From Gracilaria gracilis (Eukaryota > Rhodophyta > Florideophyceae > Gracilariales > Gracilariaceae), in NCBI GenBank assembly GCA_030374805.1, contig JARGSG010000056.1, positions 124,001-188,000 of the forward strand: a stretch of DNA of 64,000 nucleotides, written 5' to 3'. Positions within the stretch are counted from its first letter, which is position 1. Every line of letters begins with the position of its first letter. The position numbers and the translations under genes are program-made. Below are positions 35,088 through 45,072 of the stretch, piece after piece. Below the pieces are notes generated by a model. That model was not told the DNA's origin. It made no database searches and saw only the letters and a program-made list of their open reading frames with translations.

Positions 35088-35799
35088 CTAATTGGAGCGA
35101 ATGCCAGGAAGGTGTGGGTGTTTTGACGTTTTCATCACAGTCAGTGGCACGCGTAAACCACCTCTTGCAAGGATTGATATGAGAAACTTGGCACTCCGTA
35201 GAGCAGGGTAGTCAGGGTGGGTTTCCAGAACTGCGAAGCCTTTTTGTTCATAGCCACAGGCACCCACTGCGATGCGGCGCATCTCTTTCAGGCCTTTGCG
35301 AGAGACCGTGAAGTTTTGTATATTAGCGCTAGCAGCTTCCGTTTCTGGTGAGAGAACTGGAGTAATGCTTGGGGAGGCGGGTTGGCTTTGGCGCTACGGG
35401 TAGTGGTGGCAGCTGACGGCGTACCATGGCGGCGTACGATACGTTATTGGTACTTTGTACAATAGCAGTGTGATCATTTGGATTGTTTTCCGGGGCGTCA
35501 ACGGCTTCTGACTCCAGGCTGTTTCGGTCGGCATCAAAGAGCATGGAAACCAAGGCAGTTACAGTGGCGAACTTGCCAAAAGCCAAATCTTTGGCGGCAG
35601 CAATTGCCGGAGAGGAGCGGTTGGCTTTTTTGGTGAACTTGAGCAAGCTTTGCGGATTGTCAAGTGAAGCAAGCGGGCGTAGAATTTTTTCCAGGCGGAC
35701 GTGAAAGTCGAACAGTGCGTGGCCAATCTTGGAGACGGCGTCGTCGTAGGCGTCAATGGCAGCTGCCGGAGGCTCCGGAGCACGGGCTTCGACCACCAT
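35088..35799 (-). pseudogene. LINE ORF1, gag-like
   Basis: The frame starts with ATG at 35799 and runs 156 codons, with an Ala-rich helical region and a Pro-rich end (RRQLPPLPVAPKPTRLP). A second protein-like frame in another register follows at 35282-35088 (HPDYPALRSAKFLISILARG), so there is at least one frameshift. The position, between the 5' end and ORF2, suggests the RNA-binding ORF1 product. No zinc knuckle or RRM can be claimed. Confidence 0.45.
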
Positions 35800-35814
35800 G
35801 CTGTATAGCCTTTA

Positions 35815-35825
35815 GTCTGCACCTG
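35815..35825 (+). repeat. LINE target-site duplication, right copy
   Basis: GTCTGCACCTG, identical to 31428-31438. The host RCR-ligase frame resumes directly after it in the same register. Confidence 0.85.
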
Positions 35826-36287
35826 CATGCGTCGATATGTGACAAGAATGGCGCGTTTTACGGCCGGCTGTTGGAATATGCTCGAAGATTCTACGCGTTC
35901 TACGTGTGCTCCATATGCAACATTCCTTATTTTGGCGGAACGCTGCAATGTGCCGAGCGAGTACCCACTCTCGCAACGCAGGATCGTGTGTGTCCGCGTT
36001 GCTCCCCGCAAGCATGTGCCACATGCACTGATACCACACACACGCCGTTTTACACATGGAAATGTCGCTTGTGTTGCAATGCTGCTAATTACGTCTGCTA
36101 TAGAAGGACTCATATTTGTGCGCAATGCCATCTTGAAGACGACGGACGGGGACACGGGGCCAATTTATTTACAAAGCCATGCAGCGGTCGCCCACAGTGC
36201 ACGCAACTGCTGCCCAACGGCAAGGACTTTCACCAGAATGGAGCGATGAACAATTGCGAGCAACTTTACCATTGCGGAGCTTGTTAG

Positions 36288-37179
36288 TCAGAACAGAGCA
36301 CTCCGGAGGCGGTGACACGCTCACCAAACTTTGAACGCGGATCACGCAATCTGATACACAATCCCACCCGTGAACATGGTAGAAAAGGTTGGTATCAACT
36401 AGCAAGAACTCCTTGGCAAATCGAACGAAGCGAAGTACGTTTCTTCCACCACGAGACCAATTTCGTCTCGTCGTTCAACTGGAGCAAAATGGTTCAAGTT
36501 GTGGACCTGCGTCACTTCGTGCGAGATCCTGCCCGAGCGATGATAGAATTCTCCGCCCGCTTCATGGCGCGCACCGACTGTCCGTCACAGTTCCTACTTG
36601 AAGCGGCTATCATATTCTAGCATTCACATGTCAACGAAGTCGTTAGCTTCTGACATGTGTACAACTGGCTACGTTCCAACCTCCTGTGGCTAATACTAGG
36701 TCGAGATGGACACATCGGGGTTTGGAAGAGAGATCAATTGCTGAGATCAAATTCACCGCCTACAGAAAGGCAGCTCCAGGGTCACATGACAGTTCCATTC
36801 TCCTCTCTAGAACAGAAGAAGCCAATAATACATCCCATCAGCCTGTATCACATTTTGTAAACTCCCTCGATCAAAATGCCTCTCGCACTATGGACGCGTG
36901 CAGCCTTGCTCGACATGTAAACGACGATCGTTAGAACGGTTAATTGAGGCACCTGGAAATTCGCAATATCCCACTTCTGCGGAGGAGTGCACATTGGTTA
37001 CAATGAAAAATGTATGTATAGAAGCACAAGCAATACGAAACTTTACTATCCCCAAAAGCAATGGATTGATAATCACCTAACCAAAATGCAAATAATCTCC
37101 CTACCGCCAAACCATGTGAGGTACGAATCTCTTTGAGGCCTTCACAGGCACAGTTCTACCACAAGTATCATACAAATTC
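36288..37179. other. Stretch with no recognised gene
   Basis: One plus-strand frame (about 36405-36620) has protein-like composition (VRFFHHETNFVSSFNW, then VVDLRHFVRDPARAMIEF) and could be a host gene fragment. The rest has only short overlapping frames and nothing I can assign. Confidence 0.3.
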
Positions 37180-37938
37180 TTACTGACGTCGTGTACGGCC
37201 TCTTTGTGTCACTCTCCTTGCAATTCCGCGACCATTCCTGCGTAACCCTGCCCTAGGTCTGACAGTTGGGCGATGAGAAGGAACTGACCTTTCGGTACGT
37301 ACGACTGACCGCTCACCCGTAGTAAGTGGCTCAATCCTCTCTGTTTCTGTTGTTGCCGTTTGTACGCTGCTGACTGTCGTTGCATTTATTTGGAGAACAC
37401 GAGCGTTTGAGCTGACAGGTGTAGCCACTGTTGGAGCCGGGAGAATTTCGTCACTTTCGACGAGAGAGTTCTGAAGAGTTATAGCATGATTCTCAGGGGC
37501 TGCAGCAAAAGGAGGGAAAGATGTTTCGGGTTCGGTTGTATCTGCATTTGCGACGTTTTCTCCTGGCGCTTGGCCTACGCTGCGGGTCCGAGTGTGATGG
37601 GTACCGGAAGAGTCCTGCCTACCACCATTGTCTCCATACTGCCGATCGCATCTGAGAGTTTCTTGGATGAGCATGTTAGCGGCCCATTGCCCCTCCGCCA
37701 TACGCAGAATCCGAAAGTGACGCTCTAGTTTGGAACGAAGGTCAACTACAACTTGAGGACGTTCGCGAACGAGAGAGCGGTAAGTGAGCTTTCCATCATC
37801 AGAGACGCTCTGGACCGCGTGGATGTACTCTCTGATGCAACGCATTGCGGCACAGATGAACTCTTCAGTTAGTGGAGTATCAGCACTGTACTGACGAGAC
37901 TGAAATTCCGCCATCTTTCGATTGAAAATCTCACGCAT
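37180..37938 (-). CDS. Hypothetical protein, basic C-terminus
   Basis: An intact 252-residue frame from an ATG at 37938. The N-terminal 110 residues are helical and charged (EEFICAAMRCIREYIHAVQ, then VVVDLRSKLERHFRILRMAEGQ). The middle is Thr/Pro/Ser-rich and the last 30 residues are Arg/Gly-rich (RRNGRGIARRVTQRGRTRR), suggesting nucleic acid binding. I do not recognise the family. Its 5' end abuts the truncated alpha-amylase remnant on the other strand, so it may belong to an inserted element. It has no visible breaks, which sets it apart from its neighbours. Confidence 0.4.
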   Translation of the reverse strand: MREIFNRKMAEFQSRQYSADTPLTEEFICAAMRCIREYIHAVQSVSDDGKLTYRSLVRERPQVVVDLRSKLERHFRILRMAEGQWAANMLIQETLRCDRQYGDNGGRQDSSGTHHTRTRSVGQAPGENVANADTTEPETSFPPFAAAPENHAITLQNSLVESDEILPAPTVATPVSSNARVLQINATTVSSVQTATTETERIEPLTTGERSVVRTERSVPSHRPTVRPRAGLRRNGRGIARRVTQRGRTRRQ

Positions 37939-37974
37939 CCTCCGCTGAGAGCCTTTGCCAGGAACACCATTCTT

Positions 37975-39190
37975 ATCGGTTCGCTGCCTATTTGAATGAC
38001 CTTATTAGTCTGGGCGTCAAGGGCTTTCGCTTTGATGCCGCAAGCATATGACTACTGCTGACATTGGCGCCATCATTGCCAAGTTGCACAAGCCTGTGTA
38101 AATCTTTTAAGAAGTCATCGGTGCCGGTGGAGAAGCTGTGCAACCTGGTGAGTATGGGCTTAACGCCGCTGTCACTGAGTTCAACTTTGATCGCACGTTG
38201 GCATTCTACTTCAAAGGGCGCGGTGCATTGAACGAGTTGAGAAACATTGTCAACTTCAACGGCTTGCTCAACAGTGATGATGCGGTCGTGTTCGTTTCGA
38301 ACCATGATGATCAACGCCAGAATACGTACAACACGCTCACGTACAAGGATATTGGTGACTTGTACTACATCGGCGAGATTTTCAGTCTGGCGTACCCCTA
38401 TGGCTATCCAAAGGTTATGTCTAGCTATTTATTTGAAGACCATGACCAGGTCCCGCGGTCGAAGGGCGTGCATTCTGGCACAAGATGCGGCGAACAATGG
38501 GTTTGTGAACACCGATGGAGAGAAATTGCGAACATGGTTGAATTTCGACACGTTTGCTGATCGCAATTCTGCCTCACCAATTGGTGGGATAACGGCAACA
38601 ATCAGATTGCTATTGGATGCGGAGGGCGGGGGTTTGTCGTTATCAATCGAGAAGATAAGGGCGCTCTGGATCGCGTCCTTGATACTGGCATGCCGGCTGG
38701 CAGACACTGCGACATTGTGAAGGGTGAATTTGAGGACGTTGTTTGCAACGGGGACGTGATTGATGTTGGAACGAATGGCAAGGCCCGATTTTGGGTAAAG
38801 GCAATTGGAGCGTCTGCCATTCACCTTGGCACGAAAGTGGGTCAAGTGCTGGACGATTCTAAGAATCAGCAAATTGAGGACAAAAGTGGCGAGCAGGTGA
38901 AGGTGAAATTTACGTGTCGCAATGCTTTGGTTCGATCTGGACGGAGCGTGTTTGCGATAGGCAATGTGGATGAACTTGGCCACTGGAATGTGGCAAAGGC
39001 AGTGAAACTTGCTCGTAAGGTATCTTCTACGTAGAGCGGATCCATTGAAATGGGGCACAAGAAAAGGGTGGAGTGGAAGTGTCTCAAGCGGGACAATGCA
39101 GAAGTAGACAGCGGCGTTGAATGGGAGAGTGGCGAAAATAATGCGTTCCGGTCCAGCTCTGAACAAAAGATCTGGCAGGCTCTAATGAGA
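37975..39190 (+). pseudogene. Alpha-amylase (GH13) with C-terminal CBM20, 5'-truncated and decayed
   Basis: The reading starts in catalytic region II (AAYLNDLISLGVKGFRFDAAS, near 37980-38040), whose Asp is the GH13 nucleophile. It continues through region III-like EVIGAGGEAVQPGEYG, region IV FVSNHDDQRQ near 38293-38325, and AYPYGYPKVMSSYLF. Then come WVCEHRWREIANM and NWWDNGNNQIAI, typical of amylase domain B/C joints. The C-terminus is a CBM20 starch-binding domain (SGRSVFAIGNVDELGHW, then VEWKCLKRDNAEVDSGVEW) to about 39185. Breaks include stops after LHKPV and after IF, a frameshift after FRFDAASI, a stop near 38560 and a shift near 39035. The first third of the enzyme is missing. It would have digested storage starch. 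Confidence 0.85.
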
Positions 39191-40108
39191 GATAGCTTTT
39201 CTCAATGCAGCTGCAGGAAATGAAAGCATCCACATTCGCATTGAAGTTCGCTTTCATTTCGCTCAAATCCTTGTCAAGAACGCGTTTTTGGTCTCCGCTG
39301 TAGAGCCGCAGGCAAAAGGCTGTCTTTCTTGCGATGGGGCGACTCAGGCTCCGGCAGCGCACAATGACAGCCCTTGTGAGGTGGTCAGTGAGACGGAACA
39401 GCACCATGGCGCGGATGCGATTAGAACGAAGTACAGGCACCAAACGTCCTCATGGCAGGATGCGTCTGGCGCGAAATGAAAAATACAGCGATATTCAACA
39501 ATCTTCTGAACTCCGACGGAGGTTGTTGGCTAACTGTGATTTCGCTTAGAGCAATGCCAAGAGAGGATCTTCGCTCAGACCTTCTTTCATGCTTTCGTTT
39601 AGGCAATTTCTTTTGTTTTTTCATTCCAGATCTATACAACTTTGTGCCCCATCCCTGCATCGCTCTCCCACAGAATCAGATGCTGGCATCAGCCGCCGTT
39701 ACGAAAGGTACAATTATTCTGGAAAGAGGTGCCAATTGGAATAGGTACCTTCCTGGGGAGGGCATTGTGGTGCATGGGGCTAATGTGGTGCACTTATCGC
39801 TGTGGAGTGCTATCAATCGTAGTAGATCTCGATAGCCGTTTAACTCCAGGAAGAGCACCTCGCAGCCCTTGCTGCACCCTCCCCGAAACCTCCGCATCAG
39901 TTCAAAGAAGAAACAAGGCTCTATCGTCTTCACACTTGGTAGACAAGGCGACACATCACGTAAACAACTTTATATCATTTGATCTATGACAATTCTGTTC
40001 TAGACCGTTTCTTGCGTTTTAAACCTACTCTTTGCATCCAGGCCAGACAAAAGCCCTCCCTCTTGCCACTCACTATCATGTTTCCGACGACAAAGCCTAG
40101 TAACCATC
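39191..40108. other. Stretch with no recognised gene
   Basis: Short overlapping frames on both strands, none with a motif I can defend. It separates the amylase fossil from the pogo-like transposase and may contain the left terminal repeat of that transposon, which I could not find. Confidence 0.3.
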
Positions 40109-42284
40109 ATGGTTACAAGATCAATGCGGCGCCAAACTCTTCTTCGTAAAAAGAGAGAGAAAGCAGAGGAAATTGCTCGCACCAACCGCCAACAAGCCGC
40201 TTCACTCCTGAAAACCCAACGCTCATACCGTGCCATACAAAGAGCTACATGAATATCGATGGGGACGATCGGCAGACTGAAGGCCAAAATGGAACAAGCT
40301 GAAAAAGAAAATCTCCCTTACGATGATTCAGAGCACGACCTTAAAAGTGGACGAAAACCTGTCCTTACATTCTTAGAAGAAAGAGCAATTGTTTCAGGTC
40401 TCAAAGAATGTGACCGCCGTATCCAGGGAGGCCCTGAAGTCCATTGCAGGAGAAATCGCTGCAGATGGCCGCAGCGGGTTTCAAAACGGATGTCCCAGTG
40501 ACGACTGGTTTCGAAGATTCAGCTCCCGTCATCGAGATGTAACATTTCGGAAGATGGAGTCCCGCGAAGGAGCCAAACTGGCAGCTGGAAATCCACAACA
40601 CGTACGAATGTTGGTGAAGGCATTAAAGGTTTGTGAAGAGCAGAATCCTGGTATTTTGGATGACCCAGCGTGTATTTGGAATGTGGATGAAACGAAGGTT
40701 TCCATAAGCGTGACAGAAATAGAGAAAGGCTTTGTGTGCGCCGGCACCAATCATGGTTGTCAAAAGATGAATTGTGACTCACAAGGGAGGCACCTGACAG
40801 CTGTTGTAATTGCGTCCGCCTCGGGGCATGCTCTGCCTCCGTTTTTCATATTCGCAGGGTCCAACAACATGGATCGCTGGTACCAACCCCTTTCACCGTC
40901 TGAATTCAAGGATGGAGCTGGTGTACCACACTGGTTGACCAGAGAGGACTGGTTTCCCAATGATGCTTTTGTTACGTGTAGTGAAAATGGCTCCATGACG
41001 CAAGCGCTCATTCCACTGGTTATTGACCACATCAAGAGGCATGCTCTACAGGCCACAAAGGAAAAGAAGATGTTGCTGCTTGTGGACGGTCACAAGTCAC
41101 GCAACGGACACGTCTGGCTTTCAATGGCAAAAGAAGCCAACATCGAAGTTATTCAGACGCCCGCAAACACCTCACACTTCCTCCAGGCCTGTGACCAGTC
41201 CATTAACAAGAAGTTTAAAGCGGCGATACGTGCAACATTTCATGGGTTGGGGAAGATGGCGTTCCTGGACTTCGGTGATATGAGCACCAAGCTCAAGCTC
41301 TGCACAGCCGGATTTAGAGCACTAACGCCGGAGGTTGTACGAAAATCATTCGAGGCTGTGGGCCTTTCGCCCATGGATTTCCGCTTCCTCAAATGGGCAG
41401 AGAAGAAATGGACTGGTGTCCGAACACCCGAGACCGAAGCAGAGCGGCGTTCTATTCGTGTCGAGCTCCAAAAGCAATGGAAAGAGATGTTGCTTGTGGT
41501 TCGACAACGACGAGACATATCATTCAAAATTGATCGACTGGAGAATCTCATCACCGCCGGTACCAGCAGGGAACAGTATATTCTGGAAAAGCGAACGCCG
41601 ACGAAAGTAAAAGTATGGAAGAACCCGCCAGATTTTTATGACAGAACGACTTTGTCTAGGGGGGCCCCGGCTGTTTACCTGACCCAAAGCGAACTGATTA
41701 GGAAGCGGAGAGAAGCACAAGAAGCGGAAGAGCTGGAGAAGCAGCGAAAAGCCAAAGCAAAGGAAGAAGCGGCGTTACGTAGACAGATGGAAGCAGAGAA
41801 GAAAAAAGTGAGGCAGGCAGAGCTTGCAACAAAGAAGCGCAAAGCCGCTGAAGAACGGGAGCGGAAGGCTGAAGAATGTCTATTGAAGAAGCAAAAAGTT
41901 GCTGATGAGAAAGCTAAAAGACAGGCCGCTGTTTCAGCGAAGCGCGGCAACGTCACCCAGCAGAAACCTGAGAACAAAACAGAAAAAATGGTCTCGGGGA
42001 CTCCCAAACTTTCCTCTTTAGGAGAAAGAGACATGAACAGAGACGCCGCGAACGATGGGAAAAAGAATTCTTTGTTAATAACCTCTCACTCTGCGGGAGG
42101 TGTTGGCCAATGGAATCACTGTGTCATTGTGAAGTACAAAGTGGGAAGGGTTTTTTGTAGTAACAGTAAACATCCTACTCGCCATGAAGAGGACGACAAT
42201 CTGACACGTCATGATTCACGATGCAATGACGAAGATGCGGCGACGACGTTAGTTGAGCTTCAGAAAACAGCCCCAGACATGTGA
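40109..42284 (+). mobile_element. pogo/Tigger-type DDE transposase gene (Tc1/mariner superfamily)
   Basis: The frame opens at ATG 40109. It has a basic helical N-terminus and an HTH-like segment (ISMGTIGRLKAKMEQ) around a TGA at 40250, then a pogo-style GRKPVLTFLEERAIVSGLKE. A one-base shift near 40420-40430 leads into a 631-codon frame (40389-42284) with EALKSIAGEIAADG and WFRRFSSRH (CENP-B-like HTH), followed by the DDE_1 domain. The catalytic acids fit IWNVDETKV near 40677, LLLVDGHKSR near 41070 and LQACDQSINKKFK near 41190. The last 200 residues are Lys/Glu-rich coiled coil. The long frame is intact, but one stop and one shift in the first 100 codons break it. Terminal inverted repeats were not located. 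Confidence 0.8.
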
Positions 42285-43741
42285 CGCACGCACGACGTCG
42301 TGTACGGGGATCGAGCGGAAGCTGAGAGATCAGTAGGAGAGGAATGTTGGTGGGCATAGATTTGGGTCTTTGAAAGAGGTGGTGTACCACATTGAGCGTG
42401 TTTTGGGACAAATGGTTGTCATCAAGGAGAGTTGGTTCCAACCGGCGTCGTCGTCACGAGCTTTGTTCTCGAGACTCGGCACTCTCCTAGGATCGTGGGC
42501 ACCCTAAGGGCTTTCATTGGGCTAGATTTGTTTTTGAAATAAAGCGATAAGCTTCATGTTTCCATCCGTTGAAGAAAAGAGTGCACCACAATGCACTCCC
42601 CAGGAAGGTATATCAAGAGGCCTAGCTAGATTGGACACAAATCTTAAACATTGTATCTCTGAGCCTAATTTTTATCTCATAATCCATTGGTCTCCTCCGA
42701 AGAGCGGCCGGGCTCATGTTCAACAAGTTTTTGAGAGCCAGGAAAATATGTCATCTACGGTCACGACATCTCAAGGGGCTCACGACGTGATCCGAGTGGG
42801 ACGGGGAGCTTTTCACATGATGCTCTCGTAACCGAACACGCCAGGAGCGCTAGGAAGGCCCAGTATCGCCCAAAAACGACTTGGAGAAGTATACGAACTG
42901 CATATTGATGGCGGTGGCACTGTGGCTTTGTCGATGCTCGCGTTGTGCGTTCCTACCAAGAAGTGGAGGCCTAATATTATGATAGGTGCTTGATTTGTTA
43001 CCGTGTTCTTAAGGCATCGAAGATCATGGGAACAAAATTGTCTTGCATTTACCCGGAGAGGACGTTGAATTGGTCCGCTGGTTTGGCTTTGTACGGAGTC
43101 CGACATGGTAGAACAATTGCTCACAGTTCATCTTGGAATGGTTCGAGACGACTTGCATCGTTAAACAGTCCTCGAAATCGAGCAAGAATCGCTGCTTTTT
43201 CCAAGTTCAAACATTAGTGCTCCGCAATCGTTGCGATGCAAGAGTAACCTGCACGAGGCTTGTCCGGGGTTTTCTAGTTTTGAATATCGCAGTGCGGGCC
43301 AATCTGGAGCACACAAATTGAAGCGGAACCGAAACGGTAACGCCAAAAGGAGGCACTGCCCTTCTCTGCTTCCGTCCCTGAATGCCCACAAAGTACATCA
43401 TGTCCATGCCTTCGACATGGGGCACGCACATGTAGTTCTCGCTGTTTACATCTGTCGGCATTATTGAGGCCCGATGTTAACTTCTTGCGAATGATGGTCT
43501 TTTGGTTAAACGAGTCAGCCTTCGGGATCATCAAAAGCGCAATCAATCCCTTTGGTCGTCAACAAAACTGCCTTCGGACACCCCTCCGTTTTCGTAATCT
43601 CTGGCCTGTCCTCTATCGTCATCAACATCACTACATCTGAAATCGTACGACTCGAATAGGGAAATGATATCGTCACCAGCCCCTATCATCATTGGACTTC
43701 ATTCATGCCAGCAAATACCATGACGTGCGTGCGTTTCATTT
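42285..43741. other. Stretch with fragments of unknown coding sequence
   Basis: A plus-strand frame near 42845-42990 has protein-like composition (VYELHIDGGGTVALSMLAL) and others follow in different registers to about 43650. They could be one decayed host gene, but no domain is recognisable. Confidence 0.3.
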
Positions 43742-44697
43742 GTGCTAAACAACTTATTCTGTAACAGTGCCCTCATCTGTATGGGTCGGCAGCCATCCCA
43801 CGAAACGAGCACATCCGAAAGCAAAGATGATAAGCGCTCGTCACAAGAATCTTCAAATGATTCTTATGCCACAAAACTCGCGGACAGTTTTTACGATGGT
43901 GATCCATATTCGCAAGGAAAGCGATTCAATTCGACTATCTTGGATGCTCTCGGTGATCTAGGGACACCACCACAATATTCAGATGGTTCCCCTTAACCAC
44001 AATTTCCGAGACCACCACCAAGTAGGGTTACTCGTCTTCCACCGATTGATCACGTAACTGAAATCGATGATGACTTGGAGGAAGGTGTTCCAGTGAAGAC
44101 CTCGAGAGGAACACCCCTTCTAGGCCAAGGAGAGGGCTTCAGCCCAATTCTCGCGCTTATCATTCGCCCTCAAGACTTCTGGCACTTCTACTTCGCAATC
44201 TTCCCAACACCATGAGACAGGGATTCTTCGATCCAGTCTGAAACCACCACGCCCTCAGCTTTGCATTGAACCGTTGCCTCACCTTGACAGCGACGCACCT
44301 GACTCAAATCCTCCTGACTCTCCTCTCAGGCGCTCAGAAGGTTCATTTGCAACACCCCGATAATCGAAGGTTTTCGTTTTTGAGTGGACCCCATCAGCAC
44401 CAACTTCACCTCAAACACCAGATCGCCAGGGTGATGAGAAAGCACCACCGCAGAATGACGCAGCTTTTGGAAAGAAACCATTTCAAAAGCAGTTGTCATG
44501 CAGTGGAACACTGCTACTCGGTTTTGGGCCTACGGCTTTGTCCATTTTCTATCTTAGTACCAGTCTTGTGGCCAGAGTATCGGCAGCGAGAGATTTTCCC
44601 CTCCTTTTCTGTTGGAGTTCTATCGGCTCTTGTTGCGTGGCTCGTTTTTTCGATTGCTCTTGCGATGGTTCTCGTAAATCAATAACTGATTCTCTGT
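43742..44697 (+). pseudogene. Decayed membrane-protein gene, unknown family
   Basis: Plus-strand frames in changing register give a Ser/Asp-rich start (43770-43996), a Pro-rich cytoplasmic-like stretch (SRVTRLPPIDHVTEIDDDL near 44025; VFEWTPSAPTSPQTPDRQ near 44375), then hydrophobic segments near 44510-44690 ending SVGVLSALVAWLVFSIALAM. The arrangement suggests a soluble N-terminal tail and C-terminal membrane helices. At least two frameshifts and two stops are needed, so it is a relic. No family is assigned. Confidence 0.35.
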
Positions 44698-45072
44698 GAC
44701 GTTGTTGAAGTTCACGGCAGTACAAAGTCATCGAACGTACTGACTGCTTCTTTTTTTCCGTGTACTTGATCCATTATGCAGACCCTAGCCAGTACTATAA
44801 CCGAGATCATTTCTGTACTTCGCTGTGAATAAAGAATGAGAGCTCACCTAAGGAATGGCAATTGCGTGTAGTGGCACCTAACACCAGAGTGGAATGTTCT
44901 GGTTCTTCATGAATGGGCTACTCTTGCACAGTAAGGGAACAATACAGGTTTTTTGAGAGAGAGAGAGAAGCAATCACAAGTCTATTGCCCTAAGGCATTG
45001 TATTGGACTCTGATCTAGACACAGAAAGAAAGATAGAACGGGGATGACATCCATAGAGAGCGGTACTACTCT
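44698..45072. other. Spacer with a short GA microsatellite
   Basis: There is no coding frame. A GA run lies near 44955-44968. The stretch holds the 3' flank of the minus-strand gene at 45073-46116. Confidence 0.4.

Larger units (their letters stand above)
31439..35814 (-). mobile_element. Non-LTR retrotransposon (LINE) with REL-type endonuclease
   Basis: A 4,376-base element on the minus strand flanked by an 11-base target duplication (31428-31438 and 35815-35825). Its 3' end shows AAATAAAG followed by a short (TCA)n tail at the left boundary. Two frames are present: a gag-like ORF1 next to the 5' end and a long ORF2 with reverse transcriptase and a C-terminal restriction-like endonuclease. 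That layout is shared by early-branching LINEs (R2, NeSL, Utopia and relatives). The 5' end lies 15 bases before the ORF1 ATG, so the copy may be near full length. ORF2 keeps one register with three stops. It interrupts the RCR ligase gene. Confidence 0.85.
30905..36287 (+). pseudogene. RCR-type E3 ubiquitin ligase (RING plus tandem-cysteine), split by a LINE
   Basis: The left part (30905-31438) encodes a RING: CAICLESLEQEQSITLSCGHKRHLFC, then CAKCARF near 31313-31333. The right part (from 35826 to 36287) encodes a tandem-cysteine domain: FYVCSICNIPYFGGTLQC, KCRLCCNAANYVCYRRTHIC, ending YHCGAC. The same order and spacing are found in MYCBP2/PHR1, whose tandem-cysteine domain relays ubiquitin to threonine. 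A LINE at 31439-35814 separates the halves; without it the frame is continuous (RLHL then HASICDKN). A TGA at 31250 lies inside the RING, at a position where MYCBP2 has Arg, fitting CGA to TGA. The start is not clear, and no ATG is visible upstream in frame. Confidence 0.8.

Noticed and set aside
44953-44970. GA run considered as a satellite or CRISPR-like array
   Set aside because: It is a short simple microsatellite. No spacer-repeat array exists anywhere in the window.
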